Shown in pieces: positions 15,348-23,199 of a stretch of 64,000 nucleotides of DNA. The stretch is taken from contig NZ_RDQF01000005.1 of NCBI RefSeq assembly GCF_004114425.1, positions 124,001-188,000 of the forward strand, read 5' to 3'. Below the pieces are notes generated by a model. That model saw nothing but the letters and a program-made list of their open reading frames with translations, had not been told where the DNA came from and ran no database searches. The stretch is from Bradyrhizobium vignae (lineage in GTDB: Bacteria; Pseudomonadota; Alphaproteobacteria; Rhizobiales; Xanthobacteraceae). Both the position numbers and the translations under genes were made by a program. Each line of letters opens with the position of its first letter. The stretch's first letter is position 1.

Positions 15348-16436
15348 ATGCTCGCGACGCTGAATGCCAAGCAAATCGTCGATGAGATCGTGAAGGACAC
15401 GATCAAGGACAACGATCCGCATGACGCGCTTCAGATCTCTCCGGAGATCGTGCTGGCTTCGCGGCCAGCCAGCGTGCCCCCCGCGCTGGCGCCGGAGATC
15501 GCGCCGCGTCCGGAGCCCAAGTTTACTCCGGAGCCAAAGTTTACTCCGGAGGCAAAGTTTACTCCGGAGCCGAAGTTCACTGTGGAGCCGCCGCGCGCGC
15601 CCGAGCCCACCATCAACGTCGTCTACGGAAAGCCCGCCGCGGCACCGTCGGTCGACACGGCTGTCCGCGTCACGTCCAGTGATGGTCCGGTCAGGCCGAA
15701 GCGATCCTCGATCGGCAAGTGGCTGCGCCGTGCGTTCGTCACGTTCCTGCTTGCGGGCACCAGCGTGGTGGCCGCCATCGCCTGGGAGAAGCACGGCGAC
15801 ACGGCAAAGCAAATGCTCGCCGAATGGACGCCGGTATTGACGTCACTGATGCCGTCTTCCATGCCGCTGATGTCTTCGACCCCGCAGGCGACGCCCGTCG
15901 CGGCGGCGCAAGCTGCCCCGCCTGAAGCGCCAGCGGTAGCCGAACAAGCGGCCGATCAAGCTGCGACCCCGCCTGCGACCCAGCTTGCCGCCGCGCCCGC
16001 AACAGCGCAGCCCGACACCTCGCAGTCGTTGCAGTCGCAGTCGTTGCAGTCAATGACGAACGATCTCGCCGCGATGGCGCAGCAGATCGAGCAGCTCAAG
16101 TCCAACATCGCCGAGTTGAAGGCCGGACAGGAGCAGATGGCGCGTGAGATGGCGAAGCCGCCTGCGCCCAGGCCAGTGGCTGTTGAGACGAGGCCGGCCG
16201 ATCCGCGCCCGCGCGCTGCTGCGCTCCCGCCGCAGCCTCCCGCGCCGCCGCTTCGCAAGCCCAAACCGGCTGTCAGGCCGGCCGTGACGCGGACCTACAT
16301 GCCGGCCTATTCGCCCGCGCCTCCACCGCCATCGCAGGCAGCCGCGGCTCCGCCGCCAGCGCCGCCCGTTGCGACGACGCAAGCCGTTGCCGATGACGAC
16401 GGACCTGTCGTGCGTCCGCCGATGCCGCTGCGCTAG
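15348..16436 (+). CDS. Single-pass membrane protein with Pro-rich arms and hexapeptide repeats
   Basis: The 362-residue product starts MLATLNAKQIVDEIVKDTIK, then has four hexapeptide repeats (PEPKFT, PEPKFT, PEAKFT, PEPKFT; residues 55-78). One transmembrane helix lies at about 128-146. The rest is an Ala/Pro/Gln-rich stretch, a coiled coil (MTNDLAAMAQQIEQLKSNIAEL, about 235-270), and a Pro-rich tail. The layout suggests an inner-membrane protein with a periplasmic coiled-coil arm. No enzyme motif is present. The ATG at 15348 follows AAAGGAGCTGCG. The 18-bp DNA repeat at 15510-15581 may vary in number. Confidence 0.72.
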   Translation: MLATLNAKQIVDEIVKDTIKDNDPHDALQISPEIVLASRPASVPPALAPEIAPRPEPKFTPEPKFTPEAKFTPEPKFTVEPPRAPEPTINVVYGKPAAAPSVDTAVRVTSSDGPVRPKRSSIGKWLRRAFVTFLLAGTSVVAAIAWEKHGDTAKQMLAEWTPVLTSLMPSSMPLMSSTPQATPVAAAQAAPPEAPAVAEQAADQAATPPATQLAAAPATAQPDTSQSLQSQSLQSMTNDLAAMAQQIEQLKSNIAELKAGQEQMAREMAKPPAPRPVAVETRPADPRPRAAALPPQPPAPPLRKPKPAVRPAVTRTYMPAYSPAPPPPSQAAAAPPPAPPVATTQAVADDDGPVVRPPMPLR

Positions 16437-16805
16437 CAGCGGCAGACGACAGCACGACATCGCGCACGCTGTCCGAGTCGGTGTGATGCGTTGAGTCCGG
16501 GCGATTACGGAAGCGATGCCTCGTTCGTCTTCCGCTCAAGAGAAAAGGCCGTCGGGATCTATGCCGCCGGCCTTCTCTTGCAGCTGCCGGTTCCCGGAGC
16601 CCGGTTCTGCTGCAATTCCATGCCTTATGATCCCGCAGATATATTTAATAAAATCTTAACGAACCCGCACGCTGCACATCATTTCTGCGCCATAAGCCCA
16701 GAGATTGCGCGGCGAGTACATTCGGCAGATATCGACTCAGTGGTACCATCCGACATGCGTTGAGACTTGCGCTGAAGCTCAGATCGTCACACCGGGGGAA
16801 GTCGG
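16437..16805. other. Intergenic region with hairpin and AT-rich promoter-like DNA
   Basis: Holds a hairpin at 16538-16579 and a markedly AT-rich tract near 16638-16665 (ATATATTTAATAAAATC). The tract probably belongs to the promoter region of the DUF6894 gene. No gene was seen. Confidence 0.5.
16538..16579 (+). terminator. Hairpin, possible weak terminator
   Basis: Arms AAGAGAAAAGGCCG and CGGCCTTCTCTT with a 14-base loop, downstream of the membrane protein gene. There is no T-run after it, so factor-independent termination is uncertain. Confidence 0.4.
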
Positions 16806-17036
16806 ATGCCCTACTACTCTTTCGATCTCGTGGTTGGTGAAGAGTTCAAGAACCAAGGTGGAATCATCCTCGAAGACATCGAGGTTGCCTCCGATCGCGC
16901 CGATCAATTGGCGTGCGAGCTGTCGCAGGTGAAGCCGGAGCTGCAGCAGAAGGGTTGCTCGGTGCGCGTCACCGATGGCGATCACAACGAGCTCTATCGC
17001 ACGCCGCTCGATCCGGTACCGGCCTGGCAGCGCTAA
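16806..17036 (+). CDS. DUF6894 family small protein
   Basis: The 76-residue product begins MPYYSFDLVVGEEFKNQGG and continues with LEDIEVASDRADQLACELSQV. This resembles the short DUF6894 proteins common in rhizobia, which typically read YYFD followed by a D-x-x-G-x-E-x-x-D/A pattern. It is cytoplasmic and function is unknown; many paralogues occur per genome. The start follows GGGGGAAGTCGG. The 105-bp element copy 3 begins eight bases after its stop codon. Confidence 0.75.
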   Translation: MPYYSFDLVVGEEFKNQGGIILEDIEVASDRADQLACELSQVKPELQQKGCSVRVTDGDHNELYRTPLDPVPAWQR

Positions 17037-17043
17037 GCTGAGC

Positions 17044-17148
17044 CTAAAGCATGATCCGGAAAACTGCGAAGCGGTTTTCCGGAAAGATCATGCGTAAACA
17101 ACAAGCTAAAGCGCGATGACGATTCATCCAAATCTCATCGCGCTTTAG
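17044..17148 (+). repeat. 105-bp palindromic element, copy 3
   Basis: Same orientation as copy 1, differing by one visible base in the first hairpin (GGAAAACTGCG instead of GGAAAAGTGCG). Its right end supplies the TAA stop codon (17147-17145) of the SDR gene, in the same codon phase as at copies 1 and 2. Confidence 0.95.
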
Positions 17149-17927
17149 TCCAGCGTCGGCGGCTCGAACCAGTTCGTCAGCGACAATCCGCCATCGACGA
17201 CGAAGGCTGCGCCGGTGACGTAAGCGGAAAGCTTGTTCGACAGCACCGTGAGCGCCATCGGCACGAGATCCTGGGCCTCGCCGAGACGCCCGAGCGGAAT
17301 GTGCCGCGCCAGCGCGGGATCGGCAACGAAGCCACCGGCTGCGATCGCGCCGGGCACCAGCGCGTTGACGCGGATATCATGGCGGCCAAACGTCTTGGCC
17401 AGCTCCTTCACCAACATCCCCAGCCCCGCCTTCGCCGTCGAATAATGCGGCAGGTTGCGCGGGGTGCCCGCATGCAGCGAGGTCAGAAACAGGAACGAGC
17501 CCGGCCGCTTCGCCGCGATCAGCCGTTTTGCGAGCTCGCGCGCCAGATGAAATCCGGCATCGAGATTGACGGCGTGCATCTCCTGCCATGTCCTGCGATC
17601 GACCGCGAGCGCATGATCGGCCTCCCGCCGCGGCGGCGAGGCGCTGTGGACGAAATGCGTGATCGCGCCCAGCGCGGCATGTGCGGCAGTCAACAGCTCA
17701 TCGCAGGCCTCGAGCCTGGCGAGATCGCCGACCCAAGGCACGGCCAAATCGGGCCTCTCGCTCGCGCTGATCGCGGCACGCACCCGCTCCGCGTTCACAT
17801 CCGCGAACATGGTGCGGACGCCCTCGCCGACCAAGCCTAGCGCGATCGCGCGGCCGATGCCGTTGCCCGCGCCGGTGACGAGCGCGGTGTCGTATGCGGG
17901 ATCGAACGGCGTGCTGAACAGGCTCAT
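17145..17927 (-). CDS. SDR family oxidoreductase
   Basis: The 260-residue product is a classical short-chain dehydrogenase. It has the Rossmann motif TALVTGAGNGIGRAIALG (about 14-31), and the catalytic Tyr/Lys in HYSTAKAGLGMLVKELAK. A Ser/Thr lies before them (FLTSLHAG), and the C-terminal motif is YVTGAAFVVDGGLSL. It uses NAD(P) to oxidise or reduce an unknown alcohol or carbonyl compound. The final codon (Asp) directly abuts the 105-bp repeat, which provides the stop. No operon partner. Confidence 0.88.
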   Translation of the reverse strand: MSLFSTPFDPAYDTALVTGAGNGIGRAIALGLVGEGVRTMFADVNAERVRAAISASERPDLAVPWVGDLARLEACDELLTAAHAALGAITHFVHSASPPRREADHALAVDRRTWQEMHAVNLDAGFHLARELAKRLIAAKRPGSFLFLTSLHAGTPRNLPHYSTAKAGLGMLVKELAKTFGRHDIRVNALVPGAIAAGGFVADPALARHIPLGRLGEAQDLVPMALTVLSNKLSAYVTGAAFVVDGGLSLTNWFEPPTLD

Positions 17928-18054
17928 GTTGCGCTCCGCGGCTGGGGAGCGCCAGGTTAGCCCACCGCCCGGACGGACGACAATCGCGCTCCGGCCCCAT
18001 TGCCGAGCGGCGCGCCGGACGCTAGCCTCTCAAAAAACGGAGGAGGTTCCAGGG

Positions 18055-18444
18055 ATGCGCGCCGATTTTCTGATGACGGGCCTGTTGCTGCTGGCTGCGC
18101 CCCAGGCGGCCGACGCGCCGCCGCGGTCGACCTATGTAACCATGGTCTTGCAGGCCTTCGCCGCCAAGGTCGAGTGTCCCAACACGGACCTCGTCTATCA
18201 GGACCTCGTGCAGAGGGCGCGGCAGATGCATCTGCCCGACGGCACCACCGAGAAGGTACGTAAGGCGATTGCCTGGATGCACACTGGCGGGAAGATGGGT
18301 GAGAAGCAGGACGATGATTTGATGGCCGAGGTCGCGGTCGCGACCCAGGCGACCGACATGGACCAGCGCCGCCTCGGCATGCCCGGCTGGTGCGAGGCCC
18401 AAAAGACCAACCTCGCCGGCCTGATCCGCAGCAAGGGCGGCTAG
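18055..18444 (+). CDS. Exported hypothetical protein, 129 residues
   Basis: The ATG at 18055 has GGAGGAGG at good spacing. The product has a short N-terminal signal (MRADFLMTGLLLLAAPQAA) and a helical mature part with two cysteines (VECPNTDLV and GWCEAQKTN) that could form a disulfide. No known domain. It is followed 107 bases later by another small exported protein gene on the same strand. Function unknown; periplasmic location is inferred. Confidence 0.68.
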   Translation: MRADFLMTGLLLLAAPQAADAPPRSTYVTMVLQAFAAKVECPNTDLVYQDLVQRARQMHLPDGTTEKVRKAIAWMHTGGKMGEKQDDDLMAEVAVATQATDMDQRRLGMPGWCEAQKTNLAGLIRSKGG

Positions 18445-18551
18445 CCGGTTTCGCGGTGTTAAGCACGCCGCGACGGAACCTGCGCTACGGCCCAAAATCG
18501 TCACAATCCTCGAAAGCATGCTGCCTCCTGGAATTCGAACAGGAGGTCCTG

Positions 18552-18803
18552 ATGCGGAGTATCCATTGCGTTTTCGCCGGCGCGATTGCGGCCGCCACGG
18601 TGCTGACTGCGCCCGCACTGGCGAGGAATTCCGATGCCCAGAAGGGCGAGGAAAAACCCACATCGTCGTCGTCCTGCAGTGCCTATCAGCAGGCGCCGGA
18701 CGGCACGTGGGAACCGCTCCCCTGCAAGGAGTCGGGCGAGCGTGCGCAGCCCCAGACACACAATCGCACTTCGTCGCAAGGCGCTGACCGCGGGGAGCGT
18801 TGA
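18552..18803 (+). CDS. Small exported hypothetical protein, 83 residues
   Basis: The start at 18552 is preceded by AGGAGGTCCTG, a strong ribosome binding site. The signal peptide MRSIHCVFAGAIAAATVLTA ends near ALA. The mature part is about 60 residues, hydrophilic, Ser/Lys/Gln-rich, with two cysteines bracketing SAYQQAPDGTWEPLP. It is probably periplasmic. No family was recognised. Confidence 0.65.
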   Translation: MRSIHCVFAGAIAAATVLTAPALARNSDAQKGEEKPTSSSSCSAYQQAPDGTWEPLPCKESGERAQPQTHNRTSSQGADRGER

Positions 18804-18824
18804 GCGTGACCGGGCCTCTGAATG

Positions 18825-19010
18825 TCAGCTCTGATGCGGGCCGCGCATGATCTTCATGGCGTCCACGATGTGACGCCACTCCTTGGCCTCCTCGGCCTCG
18901 CCGCGGCCCTCGCAGGCCTGGGCCTGCTCGGCGGCCTTCGCGATCGCAGCAAAACCGTGCTGCTCGAGCATCTGCCGGGCAACGGTATGGACCTGGACCT
19001 CGGACATCAT
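18825..19010 (-). CDS. Hypothetical protein, 61 residues
   Basis: The product MMSEVQVHTVARQMLEQHG continues with AAIAKAAEQAQACEGRGEAE and ends AMKIMRGPHQS. It is a small helical cytoplasmic protein of a type widespread in Bradyrhizobiaceae. The first ATG at 19010 has GGAG seven bases upstream; the longer frame upstream is non-coding in appearance. It converges with the small exported protein gene and precedes the min locus on the opposite side. Function unknown. Confidence 0.6.
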   Translation of the reverse strand: MMSEVQVHTVARQMLEQHGFAAIAKAAEQAQACEGRGEAEEAKEWRHIVDAMKIMRGPHQS

Positions 19011-19183
19011 GGGCGCTCTCCGGTCTGACCAACTGCGGTGCAACGCTCCCGCGGGTTGTTCACAACGATTGAAGCCCGGGGCGCGTTCCGTCCGATCGAC
19101 GTGAGCCCGAAGACAAGGCGGCCCCCATGCCCGGCGGACCGCCTTCTCACCCACCCCATAACGGGAATCTTCGGCCGCGTGCC

Positions 19184-19465
19184 CTACGCGACCGCCACCT
19201 TCTTGCGTTCGAAGTCGTTGGGCACCTCGATGTCGACCTCCAGGGTCGAGACCTCGTCGCCGCGCTCGAGCCGGACGATGACCTTGGTCGGGTCCAGCGT
19301 CACATGCTTGGACACGACGGCGAGAATTTCCTCGCGCAGCACACCGAGCAGATCGGGCTGGCCGCGCATTCCGCGTTCATGGGCAAGCAGGATCTGCAGC
19401 CGTTCGCGAGCGACGGGCGCCGAGGCCTTCTTGCCGCGGAGAAGTCGAAGCAGACCCATGCTCAT
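19184..19465 (-). CDS. minE: Cell division topological specificity factor MinE
   Basis: The 93-residue product opens with [20 protein letters not shown], the membrane-targeting and MinD-contact start. It continues [12 protein letters not shown], then [20 protein letters not shown] and ends in the dimerisation beta strands. MinE stimulates MinD ATPase so that MinCD oscillates and division is restricted to mid-cell. Its start overlaps the minD stop by four bases, so it is the last gene of the minCDE operon. Length is normal for alphaproteobacteria. Confidence 0.97.
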   Translation of the reverse strand: MSMGLLRLLRGKKASAPVARERLQILLAHERGMRGQPDLLGVLREEILAVVSKHVTLDPTKVIVRLERGDEVSTLEVDIEVPNDFERKKVAVA

Positions 19466-20277
19466 GCAGCCCTCCGTCGCAGCAGACGATCCATCAGGCC
19501 TCTCCGCTCGGCAGGAACATGCATCGTCACGTTCTCGCCGCAGAGGCGCTTGGCCGCGTCCATGTAGGCCCGCGCCGGCGCGCCGTCCGCGTTGGACAGA
19601 GTCACCGGCGTGCCGACGTTGGAGGCCTTCAACACGTCCTGGCTCTCGGGGATGATGCCGAGCAAGGGCGTGGCTAGGATCTCGAGGATGTCGTCGATGG
19701 TCAGCATCTCGCCCCGCGCGGCGCGCGAGGGATCGTAGCGGGTTATGAGAATGTGCTTCTCGACCCGCTCACCCTTCTCGGCCCGCACCGTCTTGGAATC
19801 GAGCATGCCGATGATGCGGTCGGAATCGCGCACCGAGGAGACTTCCGGATTGGTGACGATCACGGCCTCGTCCGCGAAGCGCATCGCCATGGACGCGCCG
19901 CGCTCGATGCCGGCCGGGCTGTCGCAGATCACCCAGTCGAAGCGGCTGCGCAACTCGGCGATGACCTTGCCGACGCCCTCTTCCGTCAGCGCGTCCTTGT
20001 CGCGGGTTTGCGAAGCCGGCAGCAGCCACAGATTCTCCAGCCGCTTGTCGCGGATCAGCGCCTGCGGCAGCTTTGCCACCCCCTGCACCACGTTGATGAG
20101 GTCGAACACCACGCGGCGTTCGGCGCCCATCACGAGGTCGAGGTTGCGCAAGCCGACGTCGAAATCGACGACGACCACCTTGTCGCCGCGCTGCGCGAGC
20201 GCCGCTCCCAGCGCGGCGGTCGTGGTAGTCTTGCCGACCCCGCCCTTGCCTGATGTCACGACCAGTACCTTACTCAT
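19462..20277 (-). CDS. minD: Septum site-determining ATPase MinD
   Basis: The 271-residue product has the deviant Walker A motif [17 protein letters not shown] (about 6-22), [17 protein letters not shown] (switch region) and [10 protein letters not shown] (Walker B). Its C-terminal amphipathic membrane-targeting helix is [11 protein letters not shown]. MinD binds the inner membrane with ATP, recruits MinC and is released by MinE. It is the middle gene of minCDE, 21 bases after minC. All expected motifs are present. Confidence 0.98.
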   Translation of the reverse strand: MSKVLVVTSGKGGVGKTTTTAALGAALAQRGDKVVVVDFDVGLRNLDLVMGAERRVVFDLINVVQGVAKLPQALIRDKRLENLWLLPASQTRDKDALTEEGVGKVIAELRSRFDWVICDSPAGIERGASMAMRFADEAVIVTNPEVSSVRDSDRIIGMLDSKTVRAEKGERVEKHILITRYDPSRAARGEMLTIDDILEILATPLLGIIPESQDVLKASNVGTPVTLSNADGAPARAYMDAAKRLCGENVTMHVPAERRGLMDRLLRRRAA

Positions 20278-20298
20278 CGCAAATGTCTCCTTTGCTGG

Positions 20299-20997
20299 TC
20301 AGTTCAGCGCTGTAATTCGCATGGTATTCCCCTGCAGCCAGGCCTGCGCCGGTTTGCCGCGCAGGGCCTCGTCGATGTCGTCGGCAGTCTGATAAAACCC
20401 ATCGATCGCAAGCAGTTCGGCTTCGATCTTCTGGCAATAGATGCGCGCGCTGGTGTGTCCGTTCACGCCCGCCATGGCGCGGCCGCGCAGCGCGCCATAG
20501 ACGTGGATCGAGCCGCCGGCGACGACTTCGGCGCCGGAGCCGACCGAGCCCAGAATGGTGACGTCGCCTTCCGGGAAGATCACGGTCTGGCCCGAGCGCA
20601 CGGGGTTTTCGAGCAGCAGCGACGTCGGCTTGGTCTCGGCCTTCAGTTCGGCCTTCTTCGGCGCGCTCGGCTCGACCACGCAGCTGCGCCCACCAGTCAG
20701 CAGCGGCGGCATCATCGGTGTCAGCCTTCCCTCCTCCACGCCCTCGATGCCGAGCACGCGGATGTTGCGGTCCTGAAGGCTGGTGAGCAGATGGCCGATG
20801 CCGGCCTGGCTGAGGTCGACCGAGGACAGATCGATCACCACGGGCCGACCGGCGAAGAAGCCCGGCGACCGCGCGATGGTGGCGTCGATCTCATGCAGCC
20901 AGTCCTGGACCGGAACCGTCGGCGTGAACACGAAAGCCACATAGGAGCGCCCTCGCAGGCGCACCATTTGACGTTGGACTTTAGCTGCAGCCTCCAT
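20299..20997 (-). CDS. minC: Septum site-determining protein MinC
   Basis: The 232-residue product has an N-terminal domain (about 1-110, RGRSYVAFVFTPTVP) that inhibits FtsZ. A linker follows, then the C-terminal beta-helix domain (about 130-232) with PVRSGQTVIFPEGDVTILGSVG and GGSIHVYGALRGRAMAG, which binds MinD. It blocks Z-ring assembly near the poles. A GTG at 21000 directly precedes the ATG at 20997; either could be used. It is the first gene of the minCDE operon. Confidence 0.96.
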   Translation of the reverse strand: MEAAAKVQRQMVRLRGRSYVAFVFTPTVPVQDWLHEIDATIARSPGFFAGRPVVIDLSSVDLSQAGIGHLLTSLQDRNIRVLGIEGVEEGRLTPMMPPLLTGGRSCVVEPSAPKKAELKAETKPTSLLLENPVRSGQTVIFPEGDVTILGSVGSGAEVVAGGSIHVYGALRGRAMAGVNGHTSARIYCQKIEAELLAIDGFYQTADDIDEALRGKPAQAWLQGNTMRITALN

Positions 20998-21114
20998 CAC
21001 GGCCGACTCGTTCCCTGTTATTGAATGGTTAACGATGCGGCGGATATGGTTAACGGCGGGTTAACTTTCCGTGGGATTACGTGGGGAAGGATCGTGGCAG
21101 ATTGCGCGCTCCCA

Positions 21115-21225
21115 TGTCCCGGACGCGCCGCAACGCGCAAGCGTTGCTGCGCAGAACCGGGCCCCGGCTCTGCAGCGAATCGTCAAAGGGACGCTGCGCT
21201 GCGTCCGGGGCACGAGCGGAGAGCA
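21115..21225. repeat. Extragenic repeat, GTCCCGGACGCG family
   Basis: Runs from GTCCCGGACGCGCCGCAACG to GCTGCGTCCGGGGCACGAG, with an internal GCGTTGCTGCGCAGAACCGG and CCCGGCTCTGCAGCG. Related copies lie at about 53525-53652 and 56694-56832. Confidence 0.7.
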
Positions 21226-21243
21226 AGGCACACACTTTCCACA

Positions 21244-21327
21244 TCGTCATTGCGAGCGCAGCGAAGCAAATCCAGACCGCCTCCCGCGGGGAGCCTCTGG
21301 ATTTGCTTCGCTGCGCTCGCAATGACG
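21244..21327. repeat. Extragenic palindrome, CATTGCGAG/AAGCAAATCCAG family
   Basis: Long near-perfect palindrome: CGTCATTGCGAGCGCAGCG and AAGCAAATCCAGA on the left, TCTGGATTTGCTTCG and CTCGCAATGACGAG on the right. It would form a stable hairpin just downstream of the periplasmic binding protein gene (minus strand) and may help terminate it. Confidence 0.85.
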
Positions 21328-21350
21328 AGGACAGACGGTGAGCCCGCCCC

Positions 21351-22367
21351 CTACTTCTTCACCTTGCTCGCATCCATCTTGATGCTGGGATCGAGCATCT
21401 TGGTCGTGAATGCGGTGGTGACGTCGAACGGCTTTTCCATGCCGACATAGGTCTGGACCAGTTCGTAGTCCTTCTTCATTCGCTCGCCGTCGATCCAGCC
21501 GAGACCCTTGGTGGTCGTGAACTCGTCGGTCATCAGGAATTTGATGCGCTCCCACTGCCGCTCCTGGTTCTCCTTGTCGAGACCGGAGACCTGGTCGAGC
21601 AGCGCCTTCAGGCATGGCGTGACGTCGGCAACGCACGCCGCAAAGGCCTTCTGCGTCACGCGCACGAAATCCTCGACGACCTTCGGATTCTTCTGAAGGT
21701 ACGCGCCGTTGACGATCAGCGAATTGCCGTAAGGGTTGAGCCCGATGTCCTTCCAGTTGAGGTAGCCGAGATCGGGTCCGAACTCGATCACCTTCAGGTC
21801 GTGCTCGTTGTAGAAGTCGCTGATGATATCGACGGTGTGGCTCTTCAGCGCCGCGATCTTCGCGGTCGGTCCGACATTGACGAAGCCGACGGAGTCGGGC
21901 GCGAGCCCTGCCGCCTTGGCGAACGCCGGCCACATCACGCGCGAGGCATCGCCCGGCGGATTGCCGATCTTGTGGCCGGGGAAATCCTTCACGCCGTTCA
22001 CGCCATAGCTCTTCAGCCAGTAGAAGGTCTGGCCGGTATTGGCATAGACGCTCATCACCGCGACCGCGTCGGCGCCCTTGCTCTTGGCCACCAGCATGGT
22101 GGCGAAATCGGCGACGCCGAACGGCGAGCCGCCGGAGCCGACCTTGGCGGCGGAGACGCCGGAGCCCTTGCCGGTCTCGATGGTGAGGTCGATGCCGGCC
22201 TTCTCGTACCAGCCCTGCGCCTTGGCGTAATAATAGGGCGAGTGATCGGCCGTCGGCGTCCAGTTGAGGATCAGATTGACGGCTTCTCCCGCATGCGCGG
22301 GCACCGCCGACGTACCGACTCCCAAGGCCAACATCAGGGCCGAGCCCGCCGCCTGCAAACGCTTCAT
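21351..22367 (-). CDS. ABC transporter substrate-binding protein (NMT1/THI5-like)
   Basis: The 338-residue product has a signal peptide (about 1-26, ending AHA) and then LILNWTPTADHSPYYYAKAQ, the typical opening of NMT1/SsuA-type periplasmic binding proteins. DLTIETGKGSG and FGVADFATMLVAKSKG give the ligand-cleft segments. It should deliver a small aromatic, thiamine-precursor-like, sulfonate or related ligand to the permease and ATPase encoded at 23200-27679. It is divergent from the TetR gene; its -35 box is overlapped by a palindromic operator. The ATG at 22367 follows GAGGAGA. Confidence 0.9.
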   Translation of the reverse strand: MKRLQAAGSALMLALGVGTSAVPAHAGEAVNLILNWTPTADHSPYYYAKAQGWYEKAGIDLTIETGKGSGVSAAKVGSGGSPFGVADFATMLVAKSKGADAVAVMSVYANTGQTFYWLKSYGVNGVKDFPGHKIGNPPGDASRVMWPAFAKAAGLAPDSVGFVNVGPTAKIAALKSHTVDIISDFYNEHDLKVIEFGPDLGYLNWKDIGLNPYGNSLIVNGAYLQKNPKVVEDFVRVTQKAFAACVADVTPCLKALLDQVSGLDKENQERQWERIKFLMTDEFTTTKGLGWIDGERMKKDYELVQTYVGMEKPFDVTTAFTTKMLDPSIKMDASKVKK

Positions 22368-22424
22368 CGCATCTCTCCTCGTTGCCGCGACCCGGCTTGT
22401 CGCTCTCCCCTTGTGAGGATACCA

Positions 22425-22465
22425 ATGCAACAAGCCCGCCCTCAACTTGTCAACTGTTTGGTTGG
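22425..22465 (-). promoter_or_regulatory. Promoter of binding-protein gene overlapped by TetR-type operator
   Basis: Minus strand: -35 TTGACA (22453-22448), 17-bp spacer, -10 TTGCAT (22430-22425). The operator-like sequence TCAACTGTTTGGTTGG (22450-22465) covers the -35 and ends two bases before the TetR start codon. It matches the cleaner palindrome at 23116-23131 at 13 of 16 positions of TCAACCA-N2-TGGTTGA. Confidence 0.75.
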
Positions 22466-22467
22466 AA

Positions 22468-23115
22468 ATGCCCGCAAAACGATCTGGCGACACCGTGCCG
22501 CAGCGCCGCGACCCCGTCGCCACCCGCAAGAAACTGCTGACGGCGGCGCGCCAGGAATTCGCCCGGCACGGTCTTGCGGGCGCCCGCGTCGACGAGATTG
22601 CCGGGCGTGCCGGCGTCAACAAGCAGCTCGTCTATCACTATTTCGGCGACAAGGACGCGCTGTATCTGGCCGTGCTCGAATGGGTCTACGAGGACATCCG
22701 CGAGCAGGAGCGAAGGCTCAATCTCGAAGGCCTGCCGCCGGAGACGGCGATCCGCAAGCTGATCGAAGCGTCGTTCGACCACCTGGCGGCGAACCCTGAT
22801 TTCATCGTGCTCTTGAACGACGAGAACCGCGGCGGCGCCCGCCACGTCCGCGGCTCGATCCGGCTGGAGGCGATGCACTCACCGCTCGTGAGAAGCGTTT
22901 CCCACATCCTCAACGAGGGGGTGCGCGCGGGCGTGTTCCGCAAGGGGATCGATCCCGTCCAGCTCTATATCTCGATTGCGGGGCTCAGCTATTTCTTCTT
23001 CTCCAACACGCCGACGCTGTCGGCGATCTTCGGCAAGGATCTGTCGAGCCGTGCCCAGCGGCGCGCCCGGCGCCGGCACGTCGCCGACCTCGTGCTGCAG
23101 TCGCTCCGGCCCTAA
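22468..23115 (+). CDS. TetR family transcriptional regulator
   Basis: The 215-residue product has the N-terminal TetR helix-turn-helix: ATRKKLLTAARQEFARHG, then VDEIAGRAGVNKQLVYHYFG (about 20-65). The C-terminal ligand domain contains NPDFIVLLNDENRGGARHV. The ATG at 22468 is used rather than an upstream TTG that lies inside the operator. It is divergent from the binding-protein gene and just upstream of the permease operon, with one palindrome on each side. The palindrome resembles the RutR half-site layout (7-2-7). It most likely represses both units until the transported compound or a product is present. Confidence 0.92.
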   Translation: MPAKRSGDTVPQRRDPVATRKKLLTAARQEFARHGLAGARVDEIAGRAGVNKQLVYHYFGDKDALYLAVLEWVYEDIREQERRLNLEGLPPETAIRKLIEASFDHLAANPDFIVLLNDENRGGARHVRGSIRLEAMHSPLVRSVSHILNEGVRAGVFRKGIDPVQLYISIAGLSYFFFSNTPTLSAIFGKDLSSRAQRRARRRHVADLVLQSLRP

Positions 23116-23156
23116 TCAACCAACTGGTTGAAACTTTCTCGAAGGCCGGTTAGGCT
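23116..23156 (+). promoter_or_regulatory. TetR-type operator and promoter of the permease operon
   Basis: Palindrome TCAACCAACTGGTTGA (23116-23131), perfect except for the two central bases. It overlaps a -35 box TTGAAA (23128-23133), followed by a 17-bp spacer and -10 TAGGCT (23151-23156). It begins one base after the TetR stop codon. Confidence 0.78.
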
Positions 23157-23199
23157 TGCGACCTGCGGCATCGCTGCCGCGGCCAACAGGGAGCAGTCG

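Larger units (their letters stand above)
21001..21350. other. Intergenic region filled with two repeat families
   Basis: The minC promoter is presumably near 21010-21080. The rest is taken up by a GTCCCGGACGCG-type repeat (about 21115-21225) and a CATTGCGAG-type palindrome (21244-21327). The overlapping open frames here are produced by the repeats. Confidence 0.6.
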
